Shown: positions 1 to 11,744, numbered from the stretch's first letter. The stretch is DNA of 64,000 bases from Breviolum minutum Mf 1.05b.01 (GCA_000507305.1 DF241156.1:1-64000), one strand, 5' to 3'. Made by a program: numbers and translations. The notes: generated by a model from the sequence alone, not told the origin.

Positions 1-113
1 TTTTGGTACTTGCTGGAATTTTTCATTCAACTTTTCAACTGTATGCTGTATGCTGCATGCTTTGCGTGAAAGGTGCGGTGAGAAAGCACCTATGCGCCAA
101 TGGGTAGGATCAC

Positions 114-300
114 CCTCTCCGCTTTGAAATTGTCTGGCACAAGTGTGCCAGTCAAGCTGAGCAGTGTCAGGTTAGAAGCTGTCCGCACCTGAGGCAGAAA
201 CAACTTGCACTGACTGCCGTTGCTGCGAAAGAAGATGTTTTGAACATCTTCAATAATCACAATAGCGTTGTCAAAGGCATTCGGCGTTGCCATTGCCTGC
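114..300 (-). CDS. Candidate coding exon, unknown protein
   Basis: An open minus-strand segment with good splice signals: acceptor CAGCCAG|GCAGG at 301-302 and donor AGAGG|GTGATCC at 112-113. It reads Q-A-M-A-T-P-N-A-F-D..., about 62 codons of mixed, protein-like composition with no low complexity. The segment includes N-A-I-V-I-I-E-D-V and L-L-S-L-T-G-T-L-V-P. I recognise no domain. It lies near the left edge and shares orientation with the exons at 5.8-15 kb, so it may be a late exon of the same gene. That link is inference only. Confidence 0.4.
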
Positions 301-584
301 CTGGCTGAGCTCTGAACAGCTCAGCTGAACCCCTTGCCTTAGTGATTGCCATGTCTTTAACCATGCCCCATGCCAGAACGTACAATCTGCGACTTTTCAT
401 TTCCCCAAACATGGCTACAACACAAAATGCAAACATTGCCCATGGCATGGGGGGCCGTCACCAAACACCCTTCCAATATAATGAATTGTGAATCATGAAT
501 CATGGCCTGAATCATGGCTGGAGAAAAATGCAAATACATTATGATTTTTCTGCTTCAAACGGAGTTGCACATCGATAGTCACGC

Positions 585-805
585 TGTCTATTCTATAATT
601 ATATAATTGCAAATTACAGTATTTGTAATTATAATTATAATTAAAATTAAAGATAATAATAATTATATTATTATATAATTCAGATTCATATAATTAAATT
701 AATTACAAATATAGTTTAAATTCTATAATTTTATAATCATAAATTATATACTAAAAAATATTACTTATATAATTTACATACTTATTTAATTTACATAATG
801 TTTGT
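585..805. other. AT-rich spacer
   Basis: About 220 bases made almost wholly of A and T, with repeated TATAATT, AATTAT and TTATATAAT words. No open frame or splice signal of interest was seen. Similar tracts lie at about 1850-2160, 14270-14350 and 15940-16060. Confidence 0.8.
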
Positions 806-856
806 TCTCCCAACCCTGATTTGTCAGCAGACTCCTGAGGTGATCGCCCGACTCAC

Positions 857-952
857 CTTCTTTACTCCAGCCATTGCAGCATAGGACTGCTGCACATCAG
901 TGGATGCTGACCACTGGAGGCTGTGTTTTACTGACAGCTCTTGAATGTCAGT
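857..952 (-). CDS. Candidate exon in first copy of the tandem duplication
   Basis: A 96-base, 32-codon segment in frame between a pyrimidine-rich acceptor TTTTTCAG|ACTGAC (953-954) and a perfect donor GAAG|GTGAGT (851-856). The translation begins T-D-I-Q-E-L-S-V-K-H-S-L-Q and ends Y-A-A-M-A-G-V-K-K, loosely like a degenerate dinoflagellate PPR unit. The second copy keeps residues at matching positions (D-I, H-S-x-Q, S-T-x-x-V, A-A-x-A-x-V-K-K), which suggests protein-level selection. Function not recognised. Confidence 0.45.
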
Positions 953-1070
953 CTGAAAAATCTTCAGCACAACTGAAACTTCCAGAACAAACACTCGCAT
1001 TCCCAGACCCACTGGGTGCTGCCATGCTCTTGCTGTCAGGAGACCCTGTGCACCTACCTCCTTACCTACC

Positions 1071-1096
1071 TAACCTAACCTAACCTAACCTAACCT
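1071..1096. repeat. Interstitial telomere-like (TTAGG)n tract
   Basis: Five consecutive TAACC units, i.e. (TTAGG)n on the minus strand, preceded by ACCTACC-type variants. The pentamer is the arthropod-type telomere unit. The dinoflagellate telomere is normally TTTAGGG, so this is probably a simple repeat carried by the tandem duplication and not a true telomere. Confidence 0.75.
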
Positions 1097-1166
1097 TTTT
1101 TGTGCTACTCCATAGGCTACTCCGACAATGATGCAGGCAATCAAGTTGGCAGCGTGCCTTGCACAG

Positions 1167-1267
1167 CTTCTTCACTGCAGCAATTGCAGCAAGGGAGTTC
1201 TCCACATCCACACCAGTGGATGGTGACCCAGACTGGAAGCTGTGGCTTCTTAATTGCTCTTCAATGT
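1167..1267 (-). pseudogene. Second copy of the duplicated exon-like unit
   Basis: Homologous to 857-952, with acceptor TTTTCAG|ACATTG at 1268-1269. The reading is D-I-E-E-Q-L-R-S-H-S-F-Q... ending A-A-I-A-A-V-K-K. The GTGAGT donor of the first copy is missing: the equivalent position reads AAG|CTGTGC. Either another donor is used or this copy is not spliced in. A third copy at about 1500-1605 has a 1-base deletion. Confidence 0.4.
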
Positions 1268-1410
1268 CTGAAAAGTTTAGCAGCTCTGGAACTTTCAGAC
1301 CAAGCTCAGCACTGCCATGGAACTCAAATTCCCAGACCCGCGCTGGGCGCCATGATCTTGCTGTCAGGAGAACATTGACCATGCCCTGTGCACCTACCTC
1401 CTTACCTACC

Positions 1411-1430
1411 TAACCTAACCTAACCTAACC
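1411..1430. repeat. Second telomere-like (TTAGG)n tract
   Basis: Four TAACC units at the equivalent position of the next 336-bp repeat unit, again preceded by CTTACCTACC and followed by a T run. It was copied along with the unit. Confidence 0.7.
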
Positions 1431-2989
1431 TTTTTTTGCGCTACTCCATAAGCTACTCCGACAATGATGCATGCAATCAAGTTGGCAGCGTGCCTTGCAC
1501 AGCTTCTTTACTGCAGCAATTGCAGCAAGGAGTTCTCCACATCCACACCAGTGGATGGTGACCCAGACTGGAAGCTGTGGCTTCTTAATTGCTCTTCAAT
1601 GTCTGAAAAGTTTAGCAGCTCTGGAACTTTCAGACCAAGCTCAGCATTGCCATGGAACTCGTATTCCCAGACCCGCGCTGGTGGTCATACAATTATGTGC
1701 GGGTGGGGCGCTGCCATGCACTCTCTGTTTTGGCAATGGCATCTGGCACTCATGGCTTTGGCTTGCTGCCAAACTGCCTGAGACAACAAATTTCTGCCAG
1801 ATCAACAACATGTGTGGCACTGATGGCTCCATGGCTTCAGACTATTATTTAATAATCAAAAATGAATGATCATTTCAAATTTTTGTAATTATACACAAAT
1901 GATTTTTATAATTGTATATGTTAAAATCGAATAAGAACGTATCAAATCATTTCACAAATCATTTATATATGAAAGAACCAATGATATATATATAATATAT
2001 AATATACAAAAATATATATAATTATACAATATATACATATTATTATATCATATCATATTAATATTATATTTACATAATTAAATTAAATTATATCATATCA
2101 TATCAATAATCATAGTTAAATATCGATCATGTCATATCATATGAATCATATCATATCTTATCTTCCAGAACCAGATCCGGTTTTCAGCTCCCAACACTGA
2201 AGGCTGTCCAGCCACACTAAATCTAACCCTTCTGTCGTGTGAAGGTGCATTGGCACCCTTATGAAAAAAATACATGTCTTGGTGTTGATAAAATGGAATG
2301 GTTCTGGGTGCAAACCCTCCTTTTCCAAACATCTGCTGAACCTATTTCCTACTTGGAGGCAACCTTACCAAACTCATGAATCATGCCACCCCCTCCAAAT
2401 GTTAGCCCCCTTCTTTCTCTCAAAACCTATGGGCCCATCATAATTCAAAAACTAAAACGTTCATCTCATCACTTGCATGTTTTGGTTCCTGTATCAGATC
2501 TATCACCACCGATCACTGGCTGCCGGAAACTTGCCCATCCCTCCCCCACACACACAAAAAAATATGGGGAATGGTTTATCATATCATATCATATCAGATC
2601 AAAAATACTTGGTGTCATAATCTGATAAGCCTGACTAAATGCAATCAACCTTTGGGTCAAAGACTGCTTGGGAACAGTCAACCAAAATTGATAAAAGCAA
2701 AGAAAAAATTGAATTGGTGGTGCCAATGGTGCAATAAATTTTGGGTCCATGCCTGATCCCAGAAACATTCGGAAGATTCAATAAGTGGTGGATACCGGAT
2801 ACCCTGGTATATAATATCACACTTAACTGTATCAGTATCAGTGCAGCAGCATCACTGCTATCCAATCCCATTTTGCTGTATCAGGTATCAGTGTATTCGA
2901 CGGTACTGTATCTGAGTATTTGTATTCCAGATCTTTTTGTTCTTGTACTGTAAAACTACTGCAAACAGGTCATCAGTCAACGGTATTGT

Positions 2990-3101
2990 AATGTTGATGG
3001 ATGAAATTGTGCACCAGTTGCTAGGAAGTTTTTCCCATAAGCCATAAGCGGAGCCTATTACATCCTAGGTGGTGCAGGATTTCTTCTATCAACATTATGA
3101 G
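2990..3101. mobile_element. Short inverted-repeat element, family 3
   Basis: The left end ATGTTGATGG...GTGCACC is mirrored at the right end by GGTGGTGCAGG...CTATCAACAT. The ends match family-3 elements at 28.7, 51.7 and 58.3 kb. There is no coding capacity. The size and terminal inverted repeats fit a miniature inverted-repeat (MITE-like) element. Confidence 0.5.
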
Positions 3102-5298
3102 TATGAGTCATGAGTTTCTGAATGGAAAGTCTAAAAAATGATTTGTTTGTGGCAGTCTGATTCTGATTTCAATTTTGGATTCAGGGTTTGTGGTGGCAAA
3201 CTCCCAAACTTTTGCTACTGATGGATTGGGAGGTTCAGGGAGTCCTTGGAACCCAATCTTGATGAAAGTTTTAATGAGTCTGAAATGGGAACCACGTTCT
3301 TCCTTGCTCTGGAACCTATCCCGGGTCCCACCTAGCAATCCCCCCAAAGAAACACTTACCAACAAAAGGGTTGGGTCATTGTAGCCTTGCAGCATTGACC
3401 ACAAGAATTCCCTTAACAAAACCTTTTTGAGTTCAATGCTGTGACTTTAAACAAAAAACATTGCTTGGGGTTGCTTGGGGGTAGCTTCCAGGTAAAACAA
3501 AAAATCCCAACCATGATTTTGGAAAGGGCCCTGCTACTGCTACCCTTGAGTTGTTCTTCCGCTGCTTGTTTTTCCCAACATCGAATAGCACCATTTGATC
3601 AGACCGCCCAGATTCAGCAGTCACACTCAGCCTTTGCTTGAGGAAGCGGTTGAAGGAAGGTGACGTGCCACCTCTTGAATCGCACCTGGGTGGCTTCTGT
3701 GAGACGACCCTGCCCTTGAAACAATGTGGCTATTGGTCAGGCCTAGGGCTATCCTACCTGCCTATCATACAGTGAATCATACATCATAGAAGTATTGGTA
3801 TCAGGGATCTGATCTGGTATCCTGGTACACGGCATTCAGTATTCAGTATCTGATCTGAAGTAATTGTTCTGGTTCTTGGTATCTGATATCTGATATCATA
3901 TCTGAATTTGATATTTGGTATCCTGGATGGTATCCTGAAATTTGGCCAACTCACCCAAGACCCAAACAAAAAATTACATGGTAGATCAGGTGGAGACTGG
4001 GGACCAGATTCAACAGATTTGAATGACTGATGCGGATACGGAATCCTCAACTTACTGAATTATCGATGATGATTCAGTTTCTTTCTTTTTGTGCAGGAAA
4101 AAAAGTAATAGTAACATGTGACATGTAACTTAACGAAAAAAATGGTCATGAAGTGTCTTCTTTAATTGGAAGTTTGTTTCAACCACATAAAGTTTGTTCA
4201 CCTTCTCCCTTCACCCTTTTTGTTTTGAATTCACTAGTCACAAATCACCCTCCAAGAAAAAAAACGAACCAAACAAAACCCCAATAGGCTGCCATGTGCG
4301 GAGGTTTGGGAGAAATTGGGAGAAATCCTTTACCAATGCCAATTCCCAAATGTGAAAATGCCATTGCAATAACAATGAAAAACTTAGAACTGAACTTTCC
4401 AGAACAGATCCAACAAAATCACAAGACCAATGGTTAATTTGAACCAGTATCTTGAGTGGTGACCTTTGTATCCACCCCACCCCACTGCTGTCCACACATC
4501 AATGGACATTGAATTCAAAAATTTCAATGAGGCGAGTGCTTGTTTGGACTTTTGGCATTACTTCAGAGGCAATACTCACAATGACCAAGGTAGCACCCAA
4601 AGGTGGATTGAACATCTTGGGTACTTAATGACTTCATCAAATCGGACTGAAACCATCATTGAACCATGAATCATGACAACACTTTTGGATGATTTTGGAT
4701 TCCGATTGTGGGGAAACATGGCCCAGCACATTGTGTCTGGGCAGGAAGAGTTACTCATTCTGTATTATACCTGTATCTGTATATATACTCTGTATACCGT
4801 ATACCGTAAACCGTTATACAGAGTTATACTGTTACCGTATTCCGTATTCAGTATTCCGAACTCAGTCTATACTAGCCTCCAAACAGGTAGCCGCCCCACT
4901 GCTGTCCCAGGTATCCTGTTGCACTCCACAGTGCCAAACAGTTAGTTGACTTGGAAATATTTCAATGTTCTGACTATTCTGATATTCAATTCCATGATAT
5001 ATGATGGTTGTAGTTGTAGGTGTGCTTTGTGGAAATGCCACACTGCTGCGTTGGATGCCCCAAAAGACTTTAGCTACTTACTGTGGTAGCAGTGGTTCTT
5101 TTTGGGAAACATCTACATTGGAGCAAATCAAATCAACCAAAAAAAACATATCATAAAATCATATTTCATGAATCGATAAACATGTGACATCCACAGTATA
5201 TTGCAAATCATATGCATATGAGTCATATGAGTCTCATATGAGTAATAATAGTCAGAGTCTTACTCTTCATCATGAATCACAACTCATAACAGATCATA

Positions 5299-5409
5299 AC
5301 AGTTTTGATGGAAGAATTACTGCACTGCCTTGGATGTAAAAAAATATCGCATAAAACAACAAACTACTTTCCAACTGGTGCAGGAATTCTTCCATCGACA
5401 GTGTCTACA
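5299..5409. mobile_element. Short inverted-repeat element, family 3
   Basis: The left end CAGTTTTGATGGAAGAATT is mirrored by AATTCTTCCATCGACAGT at the right end, with GGTGCAGGAATT just inside. About 110 bp and non-coding, it belongs to the same family as the element at 2990-3101. Confidence 0.5.
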
Positions 5410-5853
5410 ATTCAGTATTCAGTATCAGTATTCGCTACTTGTAAGCAACACAATGCACAAGGGATTGTTCAGATTGCTCTTGATGATGTTGAAAAATTGC
5501 TTCAACAGTATCGACGACTCAGTATTAAGTCCAGTATTCAGAAACACAACATCACTACTTGTAAGTAACACAAATAACTCAACTAACTTACAAGGGATTG
5601 CTTAGATTGCTCTTGATGGTTTTGAAAAATTGCTCTTGATAAATCCCTGTCCTGTCATGTAAAACTGGCATTCATGGCCCCCCAAGTCAAAACACCTGAC
5701 AGTGATCAGTGTCAATCAGACTGGTTACCTTTGTGGGTCTTGAAGTGGTTCACATGCGCATAACATCCACTCATCCTCTTCCTCTTGTAAAACAATGAGT
5801 AGGTACCTTTGGTCTTTTGGAAATAGATCTTGTAATCTTCTGGAAGTGGCCAC

Positions 5854-5923
5854 CTGTGACAAGATGGAATGTCAGACCGCCCCCTGTTTCAATTCTGTTT
5901 GTGAAATTTGTTGGAAAAGTTTC
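5854..5923 (-). CDS. Exon of unknown gene A
   Basis: Acceptor GCTGGACAG|GAAAC (924-925 of the 5 kb block) and donor GTCACAG|GTGGCC (5852-5853) enclose 70 bases. They read E-T-F-P-T-N-F-T-N-R-I-E-T-G-G-G-L... in the phase left by the preceding exon 6786-6095. The residue pattern is protein-like. No domain recognised. Confidence 0.5.
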
Positions 5924-6094
5924 CTGTCCAGCAAAACATCTGAAGTGAAAATGTATTGTAATTCCATATGTCACTGTCCACCCTTTAGTTAGAGTTTTGC
6001 ATTGTAGCAGTGAAAAAATCCACAAATGTTCTGCATCTCAGCATCTATCATTTAAAACAATTGACAATAGTAGTCAAGAAGATCAAGGATGAAC

Positions 6095-6786
6095 CTGCCT
6101 TCCAACCTCTCGAAGTGCAGCCTCAACAACATCCATCTCTGTGGCAATGGTCTTGACTTGGAAACCACTGCGTGCAGATCCTGCTTCTGACACAGCTTTC
6201 TCAGGGGCAATACCTTTGCTAGGACTGCCTGGAAGTTCTTCCTTTTCTGATTTCCTTTTCTGGCCCTTCGCTGGGCCAGCTTCTTCTTCCAATTCAGATG
6301 CACCACCATCTAAAAAGTCACTGAGATCTGACAGTTGATCCCAATCCTCAGGATCAACCTTTTGCTCTGGCTTCATCGGCCCTTTGCTTGTTGAAAGCAA
6401 TGGGCAATCAAAAAGGTCAAAGTTTTCGGCGCCGGCTTTCTTTGCACCAGCTGGTGCTGCTTTGGGGACTTTGGATGAAGGTTCAACGATCCGTATGGCA
6501 GTATGTCTGGCGAAGCTCTGCTGCACATACTCAATTTCTTCGATTTTCCAAACATCAGCTCGGCCTCCACTTAGGAAAGCCAAGTGTTTTGCAAACTCAT
6601 GCTGGCTCCATAACCCAGTGTTTCCTAAATCCCCACCTCTCGCTCTGACCAGTCTCAACTCAACAGGGAAGGAGCTGGGGAACTTAAATGTCTTCACTGG
6701 ACAGCCAGCTGCATGATGAGGTGCTCGTCGGAATGTGTCCAAGGGCTCAAGCAATGCGAAGAATTGCCGAAAAGGTCTGTAGCTTC
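6095..6786 (-). CDS. Exon of unknown gene A, acidic/lysine-rich C-terminal part
   Basis: A 692-base exon. The acceptor is a textbook pyrimidine tract ending CTGCAG|GAAGC (6787-6788) and the donor is AAGGCAG|GTTCATC (6093-6094). Joined to 8707-7045 through a GA donor, it continues the frame for 231 codons. The first half is globular-looking (R-P-F-R-Q-F-F-A-L-L; W-S-Q-H-E-F-A-K-H-L-A-F-L-S). The second half is disordered and charged, with an acidic D-P-E-D-W-D-Q-L-S-D-L-S-D-F-L stretch and a basic G-Q-K-R-K-S-E-K patch that could be a nuclear localisation signal. No family recognised. Coding status is strong, function unknown. Confidence 0.75.
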
Positions 6787-7044
6787 CTGCAGGTTGTAAA
6801 TGTGAAGGAAGAACCACAATATAGAGAAACAGTTGAGCATTTTTTTGTCAATTCATGTCCTACAGTATGGTCCGGTATGGTATGGTCCCAGTATGGTCTG
6901 GTGTGCTGTGTGGCAAAAGTATTCCCAATTTCAATGATGTGATGCGGATATTTTCTCTTGTGGTTGTGTCACAATTTTGCGCTGTGTATGTATGTAGTAA
7001 TGATGTTCCTTCCAGTTCTTTGACTTTTCATACCCCACATGGTC

Positions 7045-8707
7045 CTGTTACAGCACGAACATAAAGAACAAATTGTTCTTTGGCAGGGCATCTGATCCGT
7101 TGGATCATCAGCATCACATTCTGGCCACGAGGCAGGCTTTGGACCAAACTTTCAATTGAAGGGAAGTGGGCGGCATCCGATGATGTGCAAACGCCTGGGT
7201 GTTTGTCCAGGCAGCTGCCTTTGCATCGCTCAGCTTGCATGATTTGGCCAACCAAAGGTGAATCTGCTGAAATGTGTTGTCCAACATTGGCTTTTGCGGC
7301 CAACACACAAGCGTCCATTGAGTGGTACTTTTTGCCATCGCTAATCTCCTTGAGAAATTGTTCAGACTCTGGTGTCTTGACCTGGGATAAAGCAGCAATG
7401 CCTTGGTTCCTTGACCGGAATTGGTCAATGAACTCACAAATGAACCTTTCCTGCAAAGGAAAACGGTCGCTGCCAATCTGCCATGGCGTTTTGTTTGCAA
7501 ACTGCAAAGCATCCTCCTCCTCTGCAGCCATTTCTTCCTCACGAACACGAGCAGCTAATCTGCTTTGACCTGTAGAGACAATGTGTTGTCTTTTCCAGCT
7601 CTGCTTCTCTGCTGGAGAAAGGTCATGCCACTGCTGCTTCATCTGAACATTTGTAAGTCCAGTGTTCTGCTGCTTGAGCTTGTTCATGTAAAAAATCAAA
7701 GTGCTGCCAAGTTGGTTTGGCCGTTTGTGCAGCACCTTGCCCTTTCTCACTGTACAGGCTGCTGTTCTGACACGTCTTGCTGCTGCTTTCAAAGATCCTC
7801 CCATCCTCATTTCGTAGTTGGTGGCGGAGGTCCTCAAAACCATTTCAGCTGATTGGCGTGTGAACAATGGAGCCCTCTTGGTGTTGGTGCCAGCGAAGAT
7901 TCGTTGGGTGGCATGCATTTTCTCTTCACGATGCGTGACGCCTCTGCAGTTCTTGATGAAAGACTCCAAGTGCTGTTTGAGAATGTCTGGTGCGTCTGCA
8001 GGATGATTTTGGCAATCCTTTTGGACCGGTCTGCCCCAGAATGGGTCTAGGCAACATTCTTTGGTGTCCATAAAAGCCTTCACTGCAGATTCCGCTGCAT
8101 CCCCATCAGACCTGTCTGCCAGTGCAAAATCGATCAAGTTGTAAGGAGCTGACACCTCTTTGTAGATGATTCTCCACTTCAAAGAACACAAAGTTTTCAA
8201 AATGTCAGTGGTGATCCGCTTGCGCATGTCATCTTTGTGCAAATCACGTGGCCAAAATGCCACTGCAATTGCGAAGTGCGTTCGCTCTGCTGCCTCTGGT
8301 GATAGCATGGCGGCCCACAACAAATCAATCACATCATGTGTCTTTCTGAAAAGGTCTTTCAGAGTAAACCCTTGGGCTGGGTCCAATGGGTTTTCATCTG
8401 TGTCAAAAGCCTGAGCCCCTTTAAAACGTAAGCGCCTTTGTTGTGCACGCTGCCTCTTTGCACTGACAGGCGCCTTTGCGATGTCCAGCCGGTCACTATC
8501 CATCAAACCAAAACCAACTGCAGAGATCGGGGTCAGAATATGGTGAAATACCAATGTCATCACCACTGTGTAGACGGCCAAACCATTGCTCAAAAACTCC
8601 TTGGATCTTGCTTTCCTCACTGCTTGCTGTCGATGATATTCATCATCACCAGGACCAGCTGCTTCGTTCTGCCAAGAGGGGTGATGACGGATTATGGTAT
8701 TAAATTC
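7045..8707 (-). CDS. Main exon of unknown gene A with HMG-box-like region
   Basis: A 1663-base exon open throughout, the longest coding segment in the window (about 554 codons). The acceptor is AAAG|GAATTT (8708-8709). The end fits a GA donor, ACAG|GACCAT (7043-7044), because only that joins in phase to 6786 and the next possible GT donors give a stop or the wrong phase. Around 7723-7579 it reads R-P-N-Q-L-G-S-T-L-I-F-Y... and W-H-D-L-S-P-A-E-K-Q-S-W, resembling an HMG-box helix pair (proline near the start, L-S-x-x-E-K-x-x-W). This is suggestive only. An upstream basic K-R-Q-R-A-Q-Q-R-R-L-R patch and an A-A-R-V-R-E-E-E-M-A-A-E-E-E helix follow the style of DNA-binding or chromatin proteins. 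It might equally be a lineage-specific element-derived protein. Confidence 0.8.
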
Positions 8708-9730
8708 CTTTCATCCTAATTTAACCACATCTGATCTGAATCTGAGGTTTGTTTAAGACTGATTGTATCTGAGCGATGCATCTTTTTTTCTGAGTAGTTA
8801 CATAGTAGGCTGGAACATATTGAAACTCTGTTTCTCTAAACTTTTAAATTTGTGATGATGCAGTTGCACAGGTTTTGAACTCTTTTCTGATTTCGAGTGG
8901 TTGTCTCAGTTGTCTCATTCCAAAATTCATGGCTGGTGGACATGGAAAATGCAAGGAGCCCCAACAAAAAATTAACAGACCTAGACTGATCTGATATGGA
9001 GGGTGAACTTGCTGCACCAATGGAATTGAAAATGGGTGGATCAAACTGATGGGAACCATGAGGGGCAATCTTAATAACTCACCATCTCAGGTTTGCTGCT
9101 TGCCCAACACCAGTCTTGATGTTACATATGCAGATATCAGATATCATATGCAGCATATGCAGATGCTGCCTGATTTTCCATGTCTATGCTGCATGCCTAG
9201 CCTATAAAGTATACTGTAACCGTATATGTACCGTGGACCGTATATATTATATAATTATTATATTATATTCCTTCCAACTCTCTCTACCCTAACAACCTTA
9301 GCTGTAAACAGCCTTGAATACCACCACAGCTAGTAGCAAGGCAGGCAGGTGGGGCATAAGGCATAAGGGCATGCGGCACACGGCATAAATGCGGCGGCAT
9401 AAGCGGCATAAGTTGCATGCTGCATACTGCATAAGTTAGAAGTTGCAACTGCCAAATGGCATGCGCAGGCTCAGCCATGAACAGGGTGGGTGGGCGGGTG
9501 GGAGAAAAGAAGACACAAGTTCCAAGTTATTGTCAGCAACTGCCAAATGGCACCTGCAGGCTCTAGCAGGTGTTGAAGCTGAACAACTAACAGCATGCAA
9601 CACACAAAGTGTGAAAGCAAATGACAGTTGCAGGCAGAGAGAGTTGGAAAACGCCACTTGACCTTCAGCCCTTATTATATCAAACTATCGTATCAGATTC
9701 ATCATAAAATGGCAATGTAACGTCAGTCAC

Positions 9731-9910
9731 TTTCCGGAAGGCCCACTCCTGAAGAAGAGCGTCAGATTCAAGGTAGCTGCTTTTCAAGATGGAGTGGAAA
9801 CACAATCCTGTTGCCCAATATCTGAGAGCCGGAGATACTTTGGTCCATCTCGTTGGAGTGAAAATCTGATTTCCACAATTGTGGAACAGCTGGACCAGCA
9901 GCTTCCATGC
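9731..9910 (-). CDS. Exon of unknown gene A
   Basis: Exactly 60 codons between acceptor CATCTCAG|GCATGG (9911-9912) and donor CGGAAA|GTGACT (9729-9730). It starts A-W-K-L-L-V-Q-L-F-H-N and ends L-Q-E-W-A-F-R-K. It enters and leaves in phase 0, matching the exon before (end 10914) and after (start 8707). The composition is that of a folded helical domain. No family recognised. Confidence 0.7.
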
Positions 9911-10913
9911 CTGAGATGCTTTACATTCTCAATCAAATCCGGTAGATTATTGTGAGTCATGGGCCTCACAAAATCCCTATCTGAGCACAGATTGATGGGC
10001 CACCAGTGCTAGAAAATAAAGAATGGATTGCATGCATGGCATTGGTAAAGCTCATGGCAATTCAAATTCATCAAAAAAACTACATTCAAACACTTGATTT
10101 TGATTGGATTAAAAAAACAAATCAAACATCACAACATCACCCAAACAAACGCTTTTTGAAAGGGAACTACATGGAGAACTACCTGCACCCACACCCTTGC
10201 ATGAGAGTGATGGGAGGCCCCTACTAAACCAAATGGTGAATCCAGTAAAGGTTCAGGGAAGGACCAAACTTCTTTACACAGTATCAGTGTCAGTATCAGA
10301 ATCAGTGTATCAGTGATCAGTATTACTAGTATGAGTACGAGTCTGTATGAGCATGTATGAGCGATTAGCATCATCAATGTTCATTGTATGATCGACCTGG
10401 AAAAATCAAGTACATTACCTGAATTAATATTACATTAACGAATGTGTTAGGCTACAGTCTGCAGTAAAAAAACGTGCCCACAATTCTCATACATCCCAAG
10501 TAGTCATGAAGCCTCTGTGTGCCCATTTGTGGGACCGGCATCAATCATTCAATGCAATTTGGAATTTGGAAACATTCAATACAATTTGGACAATACAAGT
10601 CTTGATAGATAAAGATCTGGGATCCGGGATGCCCTGAGATAAAGAAATCAACCTGAGATTCAACATTTCTTTTGCCTTAAACTTTGCTCCCAACTCATGC
10701 TGCTGGAAGACCCAGGAAAATGGAAGGATCCAATTTGTTTCAAAATTCAAACCTTGAAGTGTGAATCACCTGCAAGAGTCTTGGCGCCTAATCGACTCAG
10801 AGAATAATTTGTCTGCGGACCTTCATTCATTTTTATAATTATGCAATGCCAAGTCAATAATGATTGATTGAACAAGAACCATTAGTGATTCAAGAAGACC
10901 CAATTTCAAATTC

Positions 10914-11744
10914 CTGGAAATCTGGAAATTGATGCCCATCTAATCCCAACAAAGTTGCATCTTCCAAGGCATGTGAGGCATTTCTGTGGCATCCCTGACA
11001 ATAATGTGTATACTTGGAATCTTGGAGGATGTCACCATTGAAAAACATCAAAGCATCACGTAGAAGTAGCTGACGAGAAGTCAATGTGGTGGCATCATCA
11101 GCATCAGCCTCACCTGTCCAAGTACCACCTAAAACGTCCAGGAGCTTGGCCTTCACAGCAGCCGATTGCATGAAGGTGTCTGGTGGGGCCTCGTTTGGTC
11201 GATACTCAAATCGCTGTCGGAGAAGCAACTTCATTGTCTTGAGGATCAACTCTCTGGCATTGGAGTGGATGTTCAAGCGTGTGATGGAATACAGAGGGGC
11301 TGTCAAGGAATGGTGGTCGATGTGTAGGGCTAATACTCTTGCAAGTTGATGCAAGAAACAAGTTGTGAAAACACCAGTGATCACAGGCATTTCCTCCTTC
11401 TGACCAGCTACATGGGTCAAGTATGAAAACAGTTGCTGAATGAAACGCACATTGGCAGAATAACTGTCTGCCACAAAGATGAAATTCAAGGCCCGGAAAC
11501 GGGAACCAATCTCTTCTAAGCATTGACCAAAAGGCATCCCACTCAAGTTTTCGATGTTTTGTATCAACCCTGCACCAATGTGGGGGGCAGCTGTGGATGA
11601 GAGCTCTTTTGGGGGATAAACAACCTCCTCCTTCAAAGAGCCTCCAAAGGGGAAGACTGCTTGGACACAGCCACTGCACACCATTGAGTGCACTAGCTCG
11701 TTGGAACCTTTCGGCTGGAGCTTTGCCAATGGCTCTCGCCTGAG
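10914..11744 (-). CDS. Exon of unknown gene A with two Cys-x-x-Cys pairs
   Basis: About 277 open codons. The start is placed at CCTGAG|CTCAGG (11745-11746), though the frame is open up to about 11828. The end fits a GA donor, TTCCAG|GAATTT (10912-10913), which joins in phase 0 to 9910. Motifs visible are V-C-S-G-C-V (near 11670) and H-Y-C-Q-G-C-H-R-N (near 10990), both possible zinc ligands, and V-A-D-S-Y-S-A-N-V-R-F-I-Q-Q-L-F with a following helical region. The layout recalls transposase-derived or zinc-binding host proteins, but I cannot name a family. Confidence 0.7.

Larger units (their letters stand above)
838..1700. repeat. 336-bp tandem duplication, about 2.5 copies
   Basis: The word CTACTCCATA occurs at 1105 and again at 1441, giving a 336-bp period. 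The units around 1096-1380 and 1432-1690 are nearly identical, and a more diverged copy lies at about 838-1050. Each unit holds an exon-like minus-strand segment, and the first two boundaries carry a telomere-like TTAGG tract. Copy 3 has lost one base relative to copy 2 (near 1530), which shifts the reading frame. Confidence 0.85.
1850..5850. other. Long stretch with no supported gene
   Basis: AT-rich DNA (1850-2160) is followed by intron- or spacer-like sequence with short repeated words (ATATC runs, CAGTATCAG runs, CCGTATAC runs). Two inverted-repeat elements lie inside and are listed separately. No minus-strand segment with convincing paired splice signals was found. A gene-scale intron of the 5.8-12 kb gene is the simplest explanation. 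Confidence 0.5.

Noticed and set aside
1071-1430. Chromosome end (telomere)
   Set aside because: The TAACC tracts are short, internal, repeated once per 336-bp unit and of the wrong unit for a dinoflagellate telomere.
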